Assembly (NCBI RefSeq): GCF_009669305.1
Contig: NZ_SADB01000032.1
Coordinates: 1 to 33,408, forward strand
Length of the DNA stretch: 33,408 nt
From: Ancylomarina sp. 16SWW S1-10-2
GTDB taxonomy: Bacteria > Bacteroidota > Bacteroidia > Bacteroidales > Marinifilaceae
Reading direction: 5' to 3'
Shown here: positions 8,470 through 17,014 of the stretch, piece after piece
Position numbering within the stretch: the first letter of the stretch is position 1
Layout: each line of letters opens with the position of its first letter
The notes under the pieces: generated by a model
What the model saw: only the letters and a program-made list of their open reading frames with translations
Told to the model about the DNA's origin: nothing
Database searches by the model: none
Made by a program: the position numbers and the translations under genes

Positions 8470-11400
8470 TTAAAATCGAGCTTTTAAACTAAACGTATAT
8501 TCTGGTCGTATTTTTCCAAAACCCGAAACTCCAATTATATTCTCTGGATCTATATTTGAGTCATTAAACGTAATAACACCTAGGTTTCTAACCTGAGCAC
8601 CAACATTTAAAGCCTTCAAACCAATAGTCTGAAACCAAGATTTAGGTAAATCGTAAGATAAAACAACATCCTTAAAACGAATATGAGAAGCACTCTCAAC
8701 ATTATGACTACCATAAGCGGTATAATATCCCCAATAACCACCCATATCACTAGGGTTATCAAGTAAAACTGGAATATCAGTTACTTTTTCGTCTCCGGCT
8801 TTTATCCATCTGTCATCAAAATCTTCATGAAGTTCGTTTAAGAAATAGTCAGTTCTTAGACTTGAATACGAGATTGTTGGTTTTCTAAATTTGTGTCCCA
8901 ACTTATAAGTAATCAACATACTTAGTCTTACTCCCTTATAACTTAATACATTTTGAAGACTTCCATAATATTTAGGAATTGTAGTTCCTTCGTATTTTAA
9001 ATCAGCAACCTCTTCCAACTCAGTAAAATCATCAATGATATCACCAGCTTTATTATACACCTGCGGTTTTCCTTCAGCTGATAATCCAGCCCATTTATAA
9101 CTATATAAGTGAGACAATGGTTTACCAACTCTATTTGATGCATAACCATTATACGAACTAATTGCACCGTAAATTGATTCATCAGGCAATTCAACCTTTT
9201 CTACTCTGTTTTTATTGTAAGAGAAGTTAGCGATAGCATTCCATTTAAAATCTTTGTTTAAGATCCCAACATTTACCGAGAAGTCAATCCCTTTATTTGT
9301 CATTTCACCAGTGTTCATTTTAGCGCTACTTATTCCATAAATAGCATTTATGGAAACATTACCCAATAAATCAACACTTTCTTTGCTATAGTACTCTATT
9401 GAACCTGTAAGTCGATTGTTCCATAAAGCATAGTCAACACCTATATTGGTTGTAGCTGTTTTCTCCCATCTTAAATTAGGATTCTTAGGATTTTGGATAT
9501 ATGCATACTGATACCCTGTTTGATAATCCTGAGATATTGCAGCCGTTAAAAATGGACTTGTTGTCTTATCAATATTTCCACCTGTACCATAGGTCGCTCT
9601 TAAAGTTAATCGATTGATAAAATCAGAATTTATAAAATTCTCTTTTGATAACTGCCAATTTGCACCAACCGACCATAATGGTACATTACGGTACTCATCA
9701 CTAACTCCAAATACATTAGAATCATCTAAACGAACACTTCCTGTTACTGTATACTTTTCGTCATATGTATATCCTCCATTGCCATAATAAGAAGCATATC
9801 TATCCTTAGTTTCAGAATACTTAACATCATCGGTTATTCTATAAGGCCAAGAACTAAAAGCTGCAAGATTGTCACTATAATAATCTGTAGGTTTATGTTC
9901 CAAACTAACAGGATCGAAACCATATTGAGTTCCGCTAGCCGACTCACTTTTTACTTGGCGAAATTCAACACCACCAATAGCATAAATTTGATGTTTCCCA
10001 TCATCGAAAGATCTATCAAAATTAAATTGCCCTCTCGTTGTATACGATCTAGCATAATCATTTTGGTCATATCTAGCATTACCCATTGGAATAGGATATT
10101 GCATTACTGTTTGACCTGTCCATTGATCAACATCAGGGAATGCATACGTATTCACAGAATTACGCACTCTATACGTATCTTCATTGTACATGTTTAGGGT
10201 CTTCTGATTACCAAACTCATATTGGTAGCGTCCTTCAAAACTCAAGCCTTTAATAAGTTTTACTGTAAGACCTGCTTGCATTCTTAAATCTATATCCTTC
10301 CTAGAGTTATCTTGATTTTCAAACTCCTGATATGCATTATAAGTCCAATCGTAAGGCACATTATTATTTGCAGCCTGAATATCCTTAGATTCCTGATCAT
10401 AACCATAAGGCTGAGCTATATAATCACCATTAGCATCTAGAATCTCCTGATATTGTGGAAGATAGCTTAAACTTGTAGCTCCATTATTTTTACTATTTCT
10501 TAGTGTAGCTGAAATTCCTGCATTAAAACTTACACGATCTGACAATTTAGTTTGTATTCTTAAATTAGAAACAAAACGATCATTATCGTTATTCTTCATA
10601 AAAGAATCGTTATCATCATAGCTTAAAGAAGCATAATAGTTACTCTTCTCTGAAGCACCACTCACTGATAGATGATAGTTTTGTCGAACAGCTTTTCTTA
10701 AAAATAAGTCAGCATACTGATCACGTACATCAATCCCTTTTAAACGGTTAATTATAGCATCTTTTTCAGTTTCTGTCATTTGCCCTGCATTAAACTTCAA
10801 ATAAGCATTAAGACCTTCGTTAAATGCAGGTTTACCAGGAACATAAGCACCAGCAAGTTGTTTCCAACCATTATCCGCAAAATGCTTTTCCATTTCTAAA
10901 AAAGATTCAGTAGAAGCACGTTTTAAACTGTAAAGATCTGGTTCTCCAGTAATAGACAAAGTAGAAGAGAATTCCACTCGAGCCTTTCCTTTTGTTCCTT
11001 TTTTCGAAACAATAATGATAACACCATTAGCGGCTTTAGCACCCCAAATAGAAGCTGCTGCAGCATCCTTCAAAATGGTCATACTTTCAATATCATTAGG
11101 ATTTAAACTTTCTAAATCCCCTTCAATAGGAAAACCATCAACAACAACTAATGGGTATGTATTTGCATACATAGAAGAACCTCCACGAATGGTAATATTT
11201 CCACTTTTGTCGAATAAAACTCCAGAAGCTTGTCCCTCTAGTTTGTCCATAACATTAAGAGTAGATCTTTCCTCTAAAGCTTTTACAGAAACCTTTGCAA
11301 ATGCTCCAGTAGAACGCTCTTTAGAAATAGTCTGGTAACCTGTAACAACAACTTCAGCCATTTTCGCTGCATCAGCCTTAAGCGTTACATTATAAACAGA

Positions 11401-11994
11401 CTGACCATTATAAACAACTTCTTGAGGTTCCATACCCACAAAAGAGTATACCAATAAGGCATTGTTGCCTTCAATTTGAATTGAATAGTTACCATCAATA
11501 TTTGTAGCAACACCAATGCTGGTTCCTTTTACCACCACCGAAACGCCAGGAAGCGTATTTCCATCCTCATCAGTAACAGTACCTTTTAGTTCTTTTTTCT
11601 CTTGAGCTTTTTCTTGTACTGGCGCCACATAAGGTTTTTGCTTAATAACAACAACTTTATCTACGATTTCGTAAGTTAGGTTCGTGTTTTCGAAACAAGC
11701 TTCTAAAATTTCTTCTACGCTTGCATCCTCTGTGTTTAAAGACACATTCTGAACAGACTCAACGTCCTCTAAATCGTAAACAAAGCTAAACTCACTATTG
11801 TTTCGAATCTCTTTAAACACTTCCACTAGTGAAGATTTATTCACACTTAAACTCAAACGAGTATTCTGAGAATAAACGCTTGCAGAAAGTTGTAATGAGC
11901 AAACCACGGTTAGAATAAAAGCCAATTTCATAGCCAAAAGAATTTTGTAGAGTCTCCTTTTTGAAAAAGAGCCCTGGTTGACATTTTTTTTCAT
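8470..11994 (-). CDS. SusC/RagA-family TonB-dependent transducer with STN domain (locus 1)
   Basis: A 1,174-residue outer-membrane transporter. The ATG at 11994 is preferred over an upstream in-frame TTG at 12030. Order of parts: signal peptide (about 1-42), STN/secretin-like signalling domain (45-117), CarboxypepD-regulatory-like beta-sandwich (136-208), TonB-box-like EVVVTGY (214-220), plug with VVVDGFPIEG and the ILKDAAAASIWGAKAANGVI motif, then a long beta-barrel ending in phenylalanine. The STN domain is what couples ligand occupancy to a FecR anti-sigma factor, and the fecR gene lies directly upstream. Together with SusD it should import a ligand using TonB energy and also report its presence. 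The homologue in locus 2 shares the sequence around the TonB box. Confidence 0.95.
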   Translation of the reverse strand: MKKNVNQGSFSKRRLYKILLAMKLAFILTVVCSLQLSASVYSQNTRLSLSVNKSSLVEVFKEIRNNSEFSFVYDLEDVESVQNVSLNTEDASVEEILEACFENTNLTYEIVDKVVVIKQKPYVAPVQEKAQEKKELKGTVTDEDGNTLPGVSVVVKGTSIGVATNIDGNYSIQIEGNNALLVYSFVGMEPQEVVYNGQSVYNVTLKADAAKMAEVVVTGYQTISKERSTGAFAKVSVKALEERSTLNVMDKLEGQASGVLFDKSGNITIRGGSSMYANTYPLVVVDGFPIEGDLESLNPNDIESMTILKDAAAASIWGAKAANGVIIIVSKKGTKGKARVEFSSTLSITGEPDLYSLKRASTESFLEMEKHFADNGWKQLAGAYVPGKPAFNEGLNAYLKFNAGQMTETEKDAIINRLKGIDVRDQYADLFLRKAVRQNYHLSVSGASEKSNYYASLSYDDNDSFMKNNDNDRFVSNLRIQTKLSDRVSFNAGISATLRNSKNNGATSLSYLPQYQEILDANGDYIAQPYGYDQESKDIQAANNNVPYDWTYNAYQEFENQDNSRKDIDLRMQAGLTVKLIKGLSFEGRYQYEFGNQKTLNMYNEDTYRVRNSVNTYAFPDVDQWTGQTVMQYPIPMGNARYDQNDYARSYTTRGQFNFDRSFDDGKHQIYAIGGVEFRQVKSESASGTQYGFDPVSLEHKPTDYYSDNLAAFSSWPYRITDDVKYSETKDRYASYYGNGGYTYDEKYTVTGSVRLDDSNVFGVSDEYRNVPLWSVGANWQLSKENFINSDFINRLTLRATYGTGGNIDKTTSPFLTAAISQDYQTGYQYAYIQNPKNPNLRWEKTATTNIGVDYALWNNRLTGSIEYYSKESVDLLGNVSINAIYGISSAKMNTGEMTNKGIDFSVNVGILNKDFKWNAIANFSYNKNRVEKVELPDESIYGAISSYNGYASNRVGKPLSHLYSYKWAGLSAEGKPQVYNKAGDIIDDFTELEEVADLKYEGTTIPKYYGSLQNVLSYKGVRLSMLITYKLGHKFRKPTISYSSLRTDYFLNELHEDFDDRWIKAGDEKVTDIPVLLDNPSDMGGYWGYYTAYGSHNVESASHIRFKDVVLSYDLPKSWFQTIGLKALNVGAQVRNLGVITFNDSNIDPENIIGVSGFGKIRPEYTFSLKARF

Positions 11995-12055
11995 AAATTT
12001 GTCTTTAGGTATTTGATTATTTTCTTCCAATAGGAAGAGGGTTATTTAATATAGG

Positions 12056-12081
12056 GCAATTGATGTTCCAGCATCAATTGC
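12056..12081. other. Hairpin between fecR and susC (locus 1)
   Basis: A perfect 10-bp stem GCAATTGATG / CATCAATTGC with a 6-nt loop, 5 nt after the fecR stop and about 62 nt upstream of the susC start. The T run lies on the plus-strand side only, so it does not look like a normal terminator for the minus-strand operon. A smaller hairpin (CTTCC/GGAAG, 12024-12037) lies nearer susC. Locus 2 has the same arrangement. Confidence 0.6.
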
Positions 12082-12086
12082 TCTTT

Positions 12087-13268
12087 TTATTTTCTTACTG
12101 TTATAACATTTCCTTTTATTTCAAACTTTACCTTTTGAGTTTTTTCTATTATTTCAAGAATTTTTGAAATATTCTCGTATCGTTTCATCTCAATTGAGAA
12201 TCGACTATTTTGTATAGACTGATTTTCATAAAATACTTTGATATTGTACCAGCGTTCTAATTTTTCCATAATCGTGGCTAAATTCGCTTCCTCAAAATAG
12301 AAAACGCCATCTTTCCAAAGTGCGTAATTCCTAGCTTCAACTTCTTTAAGTTCAAACTTACTTGAGTTACTTCCTATAGAAGCCTGCTGATTGGGTTTAA
12401 TTATAACTTGCTCAGTATTCTTAGTCAGCTTAACCGAACCTTCCACCAATGTTGTTGTTACCATATCCTGGTCTTCATAAGCTTCAATATTAAATTCAGT
12501 ACCTAAAACTTCAACCTCTATACCTTTGGCTCCAACAATAAAAGGTTTCTTCTTATTATGAGCTACATCGAAAAAAACTTCACCTTTTACTTCAACACGT
12601 CTTGTATTGCCAACAAACTGAACAGGATATTTAATTTCCGACTGTGAATTCAACCAAACTCTTGTACCATCTGCAAGAGTTAACTGATATTCACCTCCCA
12701 CAGGAATCTTAATCGTATTCATTATCGGCTCTAAATGGGCTGCAATATTATTTTGTGATAAGTATTCTATCTTCCCATTTCTATTACGGATAGTAGTTCC
12801 ATTAATTATAGCTACACTATCACTCTCTGTTTCTTCTAAATGAACAAACTCTCCATTTTGTAATTGCAAAACAGCTTTAGTACTTCCAGGTACAATTTTA
12901 AAATCGGCAACTTGTTGCTCAGCCTGGAAAACATCCATATTCGACAAATAAGCTAATGATCCAACAAGAATTCCAAACGTAATTACAGCTGCAAATCTTA
13001 ACATCCAATTTCTTCTGGGAAGCGTACGTTTATTTAAACCTATTTCCTTCTCAACCTTACGCCAAGCTTTTTTCTTATCAAGATTCTCCACATAAAAATC
13101 ACGATCAGTTCGTCTTTCTCCACTTCTTATATCTAAATATAATTGTTTATTTCCATCTGACTCCTTAATCCATTGGGTGAGTTCATCAGATTCATGAGCA
13201 TTTAGATCTTCCAATTGTTCTTTTACAATCAGTTGTGAAATGCGATAATCTATAGTGTTTTTCTTCAT
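12087..13268 (-). CDS. FecR-family anti-sigma factor (locus 1)
   Basis: A 393-residue single-pass inner-membrane regulator. The N-terminal cytoplasmic part (1-87) would hold the sigma factor, one transmembrane helix spans about 89-108 (WMLRFAAVITFGILVGSLAYL), and the periplasmic FecR domain (about 185-285) contains LADGTRVWLNSQSEIKYP and GEVFFDVAHNKKKPFIV. A DUF4974-like C-terminal domain follows (EANLATIMEKLERWYNIKV), the region that normally contacts the STN domain of the transporter. It lies 165 bp downstream of the ECF sigma gene and upstream of susC, the classic order for trans-envelope signalling. Signal transmission by regulated proteolysis is known for the family and not visible here. 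Confidence 0.93.
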   Translation of the reverse strand: MKKNTIDYRISQLIVKEQLEDLNAHESDELTQWIKESDGNKQLYLDIRSGERRTDRDFYVENLDKKKAWRKVEKEIGLNKRTLPRRNWMLRFAAVITFGILVGSLAYLSNMDVFQAEQQVADFKIVPGSTKAVLQLQNGEFVHLEETESDSVAIINGTTIRNRNGKIEYLSQNNIAAHLEPIMNTIKIPVGGEYQLTLADGTRVWLNSQSEIKYPVQFVGNTRRVEVKGEVFFDVAHNKKKPFIVGAKGIEVEVLGTEFNIEAYEDQDMVTTTLVEGSVKLTKNTEQVIIKPNQQASIGSNSSKFELKEVEARNYALWKDGVFYFEEANLATIMEKLERWYNIKVFYENQSIQNSRFSIEMKRYENISKILEIIEKTQKVKFEIKGNVITVRK

Positions 13269-13433
13269 TGGGTTTTCTTATCTATTTAAAGAACAAATCA
13301 AATATTGAAAAGGATGAATGAATTAAGAAAAAAAATTAAAAAATGTTAAAATCCGAGCCTTTTCCCTAAAATACAAAAGGAAACTAATCGAAATAAATCA
13401 TTTTAATAGGTCACTTAAGAGAATAGACCTGAA

Positions 13434-13988
13434 TTAATTTTCGCCTAAAAGCAATAAGAGTAGAAAGAAGTAATCCTTAAGTATTACCTTCAGTTTTTTA
13501 AGCGCATTATACTTTAATGTCTTAACGGTATTTACAGAAACTTCGAGCTGTTCTGCAATTTCTTGATTTTTAAGTCCCTTAAGGTTGAGACGAATAATCC
13601 TAGCAGACTGAGGAGGAAGACTATCAATGCCATCCTTTAAAATTCGATATGTTTCTTCTTCAATAATCTGATTACTGAAATATGAGAAATCATCCTTATC
13701 TAAATTATCGACAAATTTATCTTTGCTCTTATTTCTTCTTAGAAAATTTAAGGATTGATTTTTCACCAAAACGTATAAATAAGTCTTTATCGAATCAATA
13801 CTATCGTATTTATCTCTAGAATTCCACAATTTTATAAAAGCATCTTGAGCAATATCCTCAGCCTCTCCCTCGTTATTCACATACGATCTAGCAACCACAC
13901 ACATAGAAGGATACAACTGATTAAACAGCTGTTCGAATGCTTTAGTGTCGCCCGATTTTATTTTTTGAAAGAGGTTTGTTTGGGTCAT
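13434..13988 (-). CDS. ECF sigma factor, FecI/Bacteroidetes type (locus 1)
   Basis: A 184-residue sigma-70 family protein containing only regions 2 and 4. Region 2 (about 20-90) has EAEDIAQDAFIKLWNSRDKY and region 4 (about 120-168) has LPPQSARIIRLNLKGLKNQE followed by the VSVNTVKTLKYNALKKLK helix-turn-helix. It ends in an unusual run of aromatic and leucine residues (173-181) before GEN. It should be held by the adjacent FecR protein and, once freed, direct RNA polymerase to the susC promoter region. Its own gene has a housekeeping-type promoter at 14009-14039. Confidence 0.93.
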   Translation of the reverse strand: MTQTNLFQKIKSGDTKAFEQLFNQLYPSMCVVARSYVNNEGEAEDIAQDAFIKLWNSRDKYDSIDSIKTYLYVLVKNQSLNFLRRNKSKDKFVDNLDKDDFSYFSNQIIEEETYRILKDGIDSLPPQSARIIRLNLKGLKNQEIAEQLEVSVNTVKTLKYNALKKLKVILKDYFFLLLLLLGEN

Positions 13989-14008
13989 TTAGGTTTAATT
14001 AGAAAGAT

Positions 14009-14039
14009 CAAAAGTAAAAATCTATTGAGAGATTCCAAA
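14009..14039 (-). promoter_or_regulatory. Bacteroidota promoter for the locus 1 sigma gene
   Basis: On the minus strand TTTG (14036-14039) is followed after exactly 19 nt by TACTTTTG (14009-14016), a full match to the Bacteroidota -33 TTTG and -7 TAnnTTTG consensus. The -7 box lies about 20 nt upstream of the ATG at 13988, leaving a short leader. Confidence 0.75.
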
Positions 14040-14498
14040 TTTGAACAGAAAAAATAGTTGTAAATATAAACCATCTGTTAATATTTTAACTTTAGATTTT
14101 AATAAGATTCTTATGAAGATAGTAACTCTAAATACAAGTTCAAACCCCTAATATTAATACCTCGAAACTATTTTCACCTCTTCTCTGGCAATTTTAATGA
14201 TTTTATAAATTATTTATTGAATCCAGTCAATTGTATCACATTCTGATTTAGTGAATTCAAGTTATTTCAAAAAACACCTTATCTTATTTATCTATTGAAT
14301 ATTAACATCTTTACATATCCCTTTTTATCGTAAATTATTTTAGTTGCATTTACGACTCAAATCTAAAAAGAAACTATCTTGGATTGAAGACCTTAAATTT
14401 GAATATAGTTTCTATATATACGTATAAAATCGAGTTTTTAATGAGAACTCGTTATTGAAAATACAGATTTTTTCAGAAAAAACACTAAAATTTCAGCA
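14040..14498. other. Intergenic stretch with no supported gene
   Basis: AT-rich sequence upstream of the locus 1 sigma gene. I find no coding frame on either strand. It contains the IS30-like end relic at 14342-14366 and a short inverted repeat GAAACTAT/ATAGTTTC (14370-14377 and 14405-14412) of uncertain meaning. Confidence 0.6.
14342..14366 (+). mobile_element. Solo relic of an IS30-like element end
   Basis: AGTTGCATTTACGACTCAAA then TCTAA matches the motif at 122-146 at 21 of 25 positions, and weak similarity continues for about 30 bp further inside (14312-14341 against 89-121). No transposase remnant is next to it. The motif resembles the end of the IS30 gene at the right edge. A decayed insertion is the simplest reading. 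Confidence 0.4.
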
Positions 14499-14712
14499 GA
14501 TTGGATGACATACACCCTTGAAGAAAATCATGACAATAAGAAATACTTATTAAGTAAATTATATTTATAGGCAATTGCAAAACAAGTTTTTTTTTGGGTT
14601 TGAAGTATCTCCACAAAACAACTAAAATTTCAACATAAGACTAGAGGACTAAAAATAAAAACTTCTTTACTAATGAGATATTCATACGTCGTATTATTCA
14701 CTTTGAATTCTT
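14499..14712 (+). pseudogene. Decayed duplicate of the 93-codon gene's leader and start
   Basis: This stretch aligns with 18275-18498, which is the leader plus first ~29 codons of the intact gene at 18411. Shared segments include ACACCCTTGAAGAAAATCA, TTTTTTTGGGTT, CCACAAAACAACTAAAATTT and TATTATTCAC/CATTATTCAC followed by TTGAATTCTT. The start codon has changed to ATA (about 14635), there are frame-breaking differences, and homology stops at about 14712. The promoter-like TATATTTG of the intact copy is TATATTTA here. It is therefore a truncated, dead copy lying in direct orientation on the other side of the thiamin operon. Confidence 0.75.
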
Positions 14713-14761
14713 AGCTGCTATTACATAAATTGAATCTAAATAATTAGAAATAGTTCCTTAA

Positions 14762-14792
14762 AAATGCCCAAACCTGTTAAATTTGGGCATTT
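14762..14792 (-). terminator. Terminator of the thiamin operon
   Basis: An 11-bp perfect stem AAATGCCCAAA / TTTGGGCATTT with a 9-nt loop. On the minus strand it runs into ATTTTTAA. It lies immediately after the last possible reading frame of the broken thiD (stop at 14799-14801), so it is the original end of the operon. Confidence 0.8.
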
Positions 14793-14798
14793 AAATTT

Positions 14799-15125
14799 TC
14801 AAATTTTATCCTGTAAATACGAATAGTATTTATCTAAATAGTCGGAAGTCAAACGAAAGGAATCCGACAAGAATTCACCTTTGAACAAATGACCCCAATT
14901 TTAACGGTACACACCGGAAATGACAAAAACAAATTCTCTATTTGCACTTGAAGTAATTCCGCAGCTATAGGTTCCACTGCAAATACTTTTTTGAAATTCT
15001 GAGAAGTAATTCCTGTAATCGCAGAAAGTGCCCAATAGCCCAAATCGTGTACAACTTTAGAATCTGGTTGTATTTCCTGCACCACCACTACTATCGGAAA
15101 CTGCAATTGTCAAAAAGCAATCCAT
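14799..15125 (-). pseudogene. thiD: Broken thiD (HMP/HMP-P kinase) remnant
   Basis: Two nt after the thiC stop, an ATG at 15125 opens MDCFLTIAVSDSSGGAG, the start of a ThiD kinase (normally AGSDSSGGAGIQAD). A one-base insertion near 15073-15076 (GGAAATA for GGAATA) shifts the frame to an early stop. In the next frame the ThiD sequence resumes (IQPDSKVVHDLGYWALSAIT, then GITSQNFKKVFAVEP and TVKIGVICS) and then loses similarity. Only about 80 residues of a ~260-residue kinase remain. A different frame near the end reads KGEFLSDSFRLTSDYLDKYY to a stop at 14799, possibly the old C-terminus after an internal deletion; I could not place that part. The product cannot be functional. Confidence 0.85.
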
Positions 15126-15127
15126 AT

Positions 15128-16402
15128 TTACATACTTTTATCGTTTTTCACGGCACAAAGATTACCACACATCGTACAATGATCCTCTTCGCTACTTTCC
15201 GATTCCATTTTTCGTTTTCTGGCCAATTCAGGATCAATACTATTCTGAAACATCGTTTCCCAATCGAGATCGTAACGCGCCTTCGAAATTGTTAAATCTC
15301 GCTGACGGGCACCTGCAACATTATTCACTAAATCGGCAGAATGTGCAGCAATTCGACTAGCAATTACACCTTCTTTCACATCTTTAACATCTGGCAAACA
15401 CAGATGCTCAGCAGGCGTAACATAACACAGAAAATCAGCACCATGAATGGCTGCAACGGTTCCACCAATTGCGCCAACAATATGATCGTATCCCGGTGCT
15501 GAATCGGTAACCAAAGGACCTAAAACATAAAATGGTGCTTCACCACAAAGTCTTTTCATTAATTTCATATTGGCTTCAATCTGATCCAAAGGCATATGTC
15601 CCGGACCTTCTACCATAACCTGAACGCCTTTCTCTCTTGCACGATCGACCAACTCACCTAAAACTAGCAATTCAGCAACTTGTGCACGATCTGTTGCATC
15701 AGCACCTGCACCAGGACGCAAACCATCTCCCAAACTGATAGTAACATCATATTGTTTGCAGATATCCAAAACACGATCGTACTGTTCATACAATGGATTT
15801 TCTTTCTTATTCTCCTTCATCCATCGTTTTAGCAAAGCTCCCCCACGACTCACAATTCCACAAACTCTATTTTCATTCTCCAAAAATGAAAGAGAAACAC
15901 GTGTTACACCGCAATGTAAGGTCATGAAATCTACCCCCATTTTTGCCTGAATTTCGATTTCTCGAAACAAATCCTCAGGATCAAGTTCCTTGATTTCTTT
16001 TCCTTCGGCCAACAAACGCGTAGCAACGCCATAAATAGGTACAGTACCAACCATTACTGATGACTCACGAAGTATTCTTTGAAGAATAACATGCAAATCA
16101 CCACCTGTTGATAAATCCATTATCGCATCGGCTCCATTGGCAATAGCAACATCCATTTTCTCCAATTCCTCTTTAAAAAAACAATGCTTTTCAGAGGTTC
16201 CCATGTTCGCATTAACCTTGGTTCGTAAACCATTCCCAATTGCTACAGCCGGAAAATCATGATTAATATTCTTAGGAATAACAATTCGTCCCAAAGCAAT
16301 CTCGTTTCGCAACCATTTAACATCAACGTTCTCTTGTTGAGCAACAGCACTCATTTCAGGTGTGATATAACCTTCTTTTGCTTTTTGTATTTGTGTAGTC
16401 AT
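15128..16402 (-). CDS. thiC: Phosphomethylpyrimidine synthase ThiC
   Basis: A 424-residue radical-SAM enzyme that turns 5-aminoimidazole ribotide into HMP phosphate, the pyrimidine half of thiamin. It is the short form of the family, lacking the N-terminal extension of the E. coli type. Recognisable parts are GLRTKVNANMGTS, DLSTGGDL, the GDGLRPGAGADATDRAQ region, EGPGHMPLDQIEANM and APFYVLGPLVTDSAPGYDH. The C-terminal iron-sulfur motif is CTMCGNLC (Cys409, 412, 416), with the spacing found in short ThiC proteins. The thiE stop and thiC start overlap as TAATG, showing tight operon coupling. The next gene, thiD, is broken. Confidence 0.97.
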   Translation of the reverse strand: MTTQIQKAKEGYITPEMSAVAQQENVDVKWLRNEIALGRIVIPKNINHDFPAVAIGNGLRTKVNANMGTSEKHCFFKEELEKMDVAIANGADAIMDLSTGGDLHVILQRILRESSVMVGTVPIYGVATRLLAEGKEIKELDPEDLFREIEIQAKMGVDFMTLHCGVTRVSLSFLENENRVCGIVSRGGALLKRWMKENKKENPLYEQYDRVLDICKQYDVTISLGDGLRPGAGADATDRAQVAELLVLGELVDRAREKGVQVMVEGPGHMPLDQIEANMKLMKRLCGEAPFYVLGPLVTDSAPGYDHIVGAIGGTVAAIHGADFLCYVTPAEHLCLPDVKDVKEGVIASRIAAHSADLVNNVAGARQRDLTISKARYDLDWETMFQNSIDPELARKRKMESESSEEDHCTMCGNLCAVKNDKSM

Positions 16403-17013
16403 TATTTCTTGTTTAGTAAATTCGTAAAATCATGAATTCTCTGATCGAATTGATCGGTTTGCATAAAATGTCGAACCATAGCAATATTTTTAGCACCCGC
16501 ATTTAAAATATCATCTATATTTTCAGGAAAAATACCGCCAATTGCAACCACCGGAATGGTCGCTAAAGCCAATACTTGTTTTAGCTGTTCAACACCAACC
16601 GTTTTATCGGGCTTCGCTTTTGTAGTTGTTGGGTAAATAGGACCAAAGCCAATGTAATCTGGTTTTTGAGCCAAGGCTTCATTCACTTGTTGAATAGAAT
16701 GAGTAGATAAGCCAATCTTCATATCTCCAACAATTTTCCGAGCATCTTCCATCGATACATCATCTTGTCCGAGGTGCAAAAAATCAGCATCGCAAATGGT
16801 CGCAATATCAGGACGATCATTCATCACAAAACTCGTTTCACTTCCCTTGGTAATGGCTCTAATTTCTTTTCCAATCTTAATTAAGTCCTTATCGGATATC
16901 AACTTCTCCCGCAATTGCAACATCTTAACACCTTGCTCAACACAAGATTCAGCTATTTGACGATAAGAAGATTGTGGATTTGTAATAATAATGTATAAAC
17001 CAAAGTCTTCCAT
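16402..17013 (-). CDS. thiE: Thiamin-phosphate synthase ThiE
   Basis: A 203-residue TIM-barrel enzyme joining HMP pyrophosphate and thiazole phosphate to form thiamin monophosphate. Family motifs are present: QLREK (33-37), the NDR start of the pyrophosphate pocket (65-67), HLGQDD (80-85), STHS (103-106), GPIYPTTTKA (124-133) and AIGGI (157-161). Length is normal. It is separated from thi4 by one nucleotide and overlaps thiC by one. Because the adjacent thiD is dead, its HMP-PP substrate must come from a kinase encoded elsewhere, if the pathway is active. Confidence 0.97.
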   Translation of the reverse strand: MEDFGLYIIITNPQSSYRQIAESCVEQGVKMLQLREKLISDKDLIKIGKEIRAITKGSETSFVMNDRPDIATICDADFLHLGQDDVSMEDARKIVGDMKIGLSTHSIQQVNEALAQKPDYIGFGPIYPTTTKAKPDKTVGVEQLKQVLALATIPVVAIGGIFPENIDDILNAGAKNIAMVRHFMQTDQFDQRIHDFTNLLNKK

Positions 17014-17014
17014 C

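Noticed and set aside
9895-11338. Plus-strand frames of 100 and 107 codons inside the susC gene
   Set aside because: They are antisense to a clear SusC coding sequence, with no signal or domain of their own.
11994-12030. Earlier TTG start for the locus 1 SusC protein
   Set aside because: The extra 12 residues are acidic/polar and precede the signal region; the ATG at 11994 has the same MKKN start and ACAAATTT context as the locus 2 gene.
14370-14412. Inverted repeat GAAACTAT / ATAGTTTC
   Set aside because: Only 8 bp with a 27-nt loop in AT-rich DNA, no U run and no second copy; chance cannot be excluded.
14849-15106. An 85-codon minus-strand reading frame taken as a gene of its own
   Set aside because: Its first residues are out-of-frame ThiD sequence and its middle is ThiD; it is one piece of a frameshifted thiD, not an independent gene.
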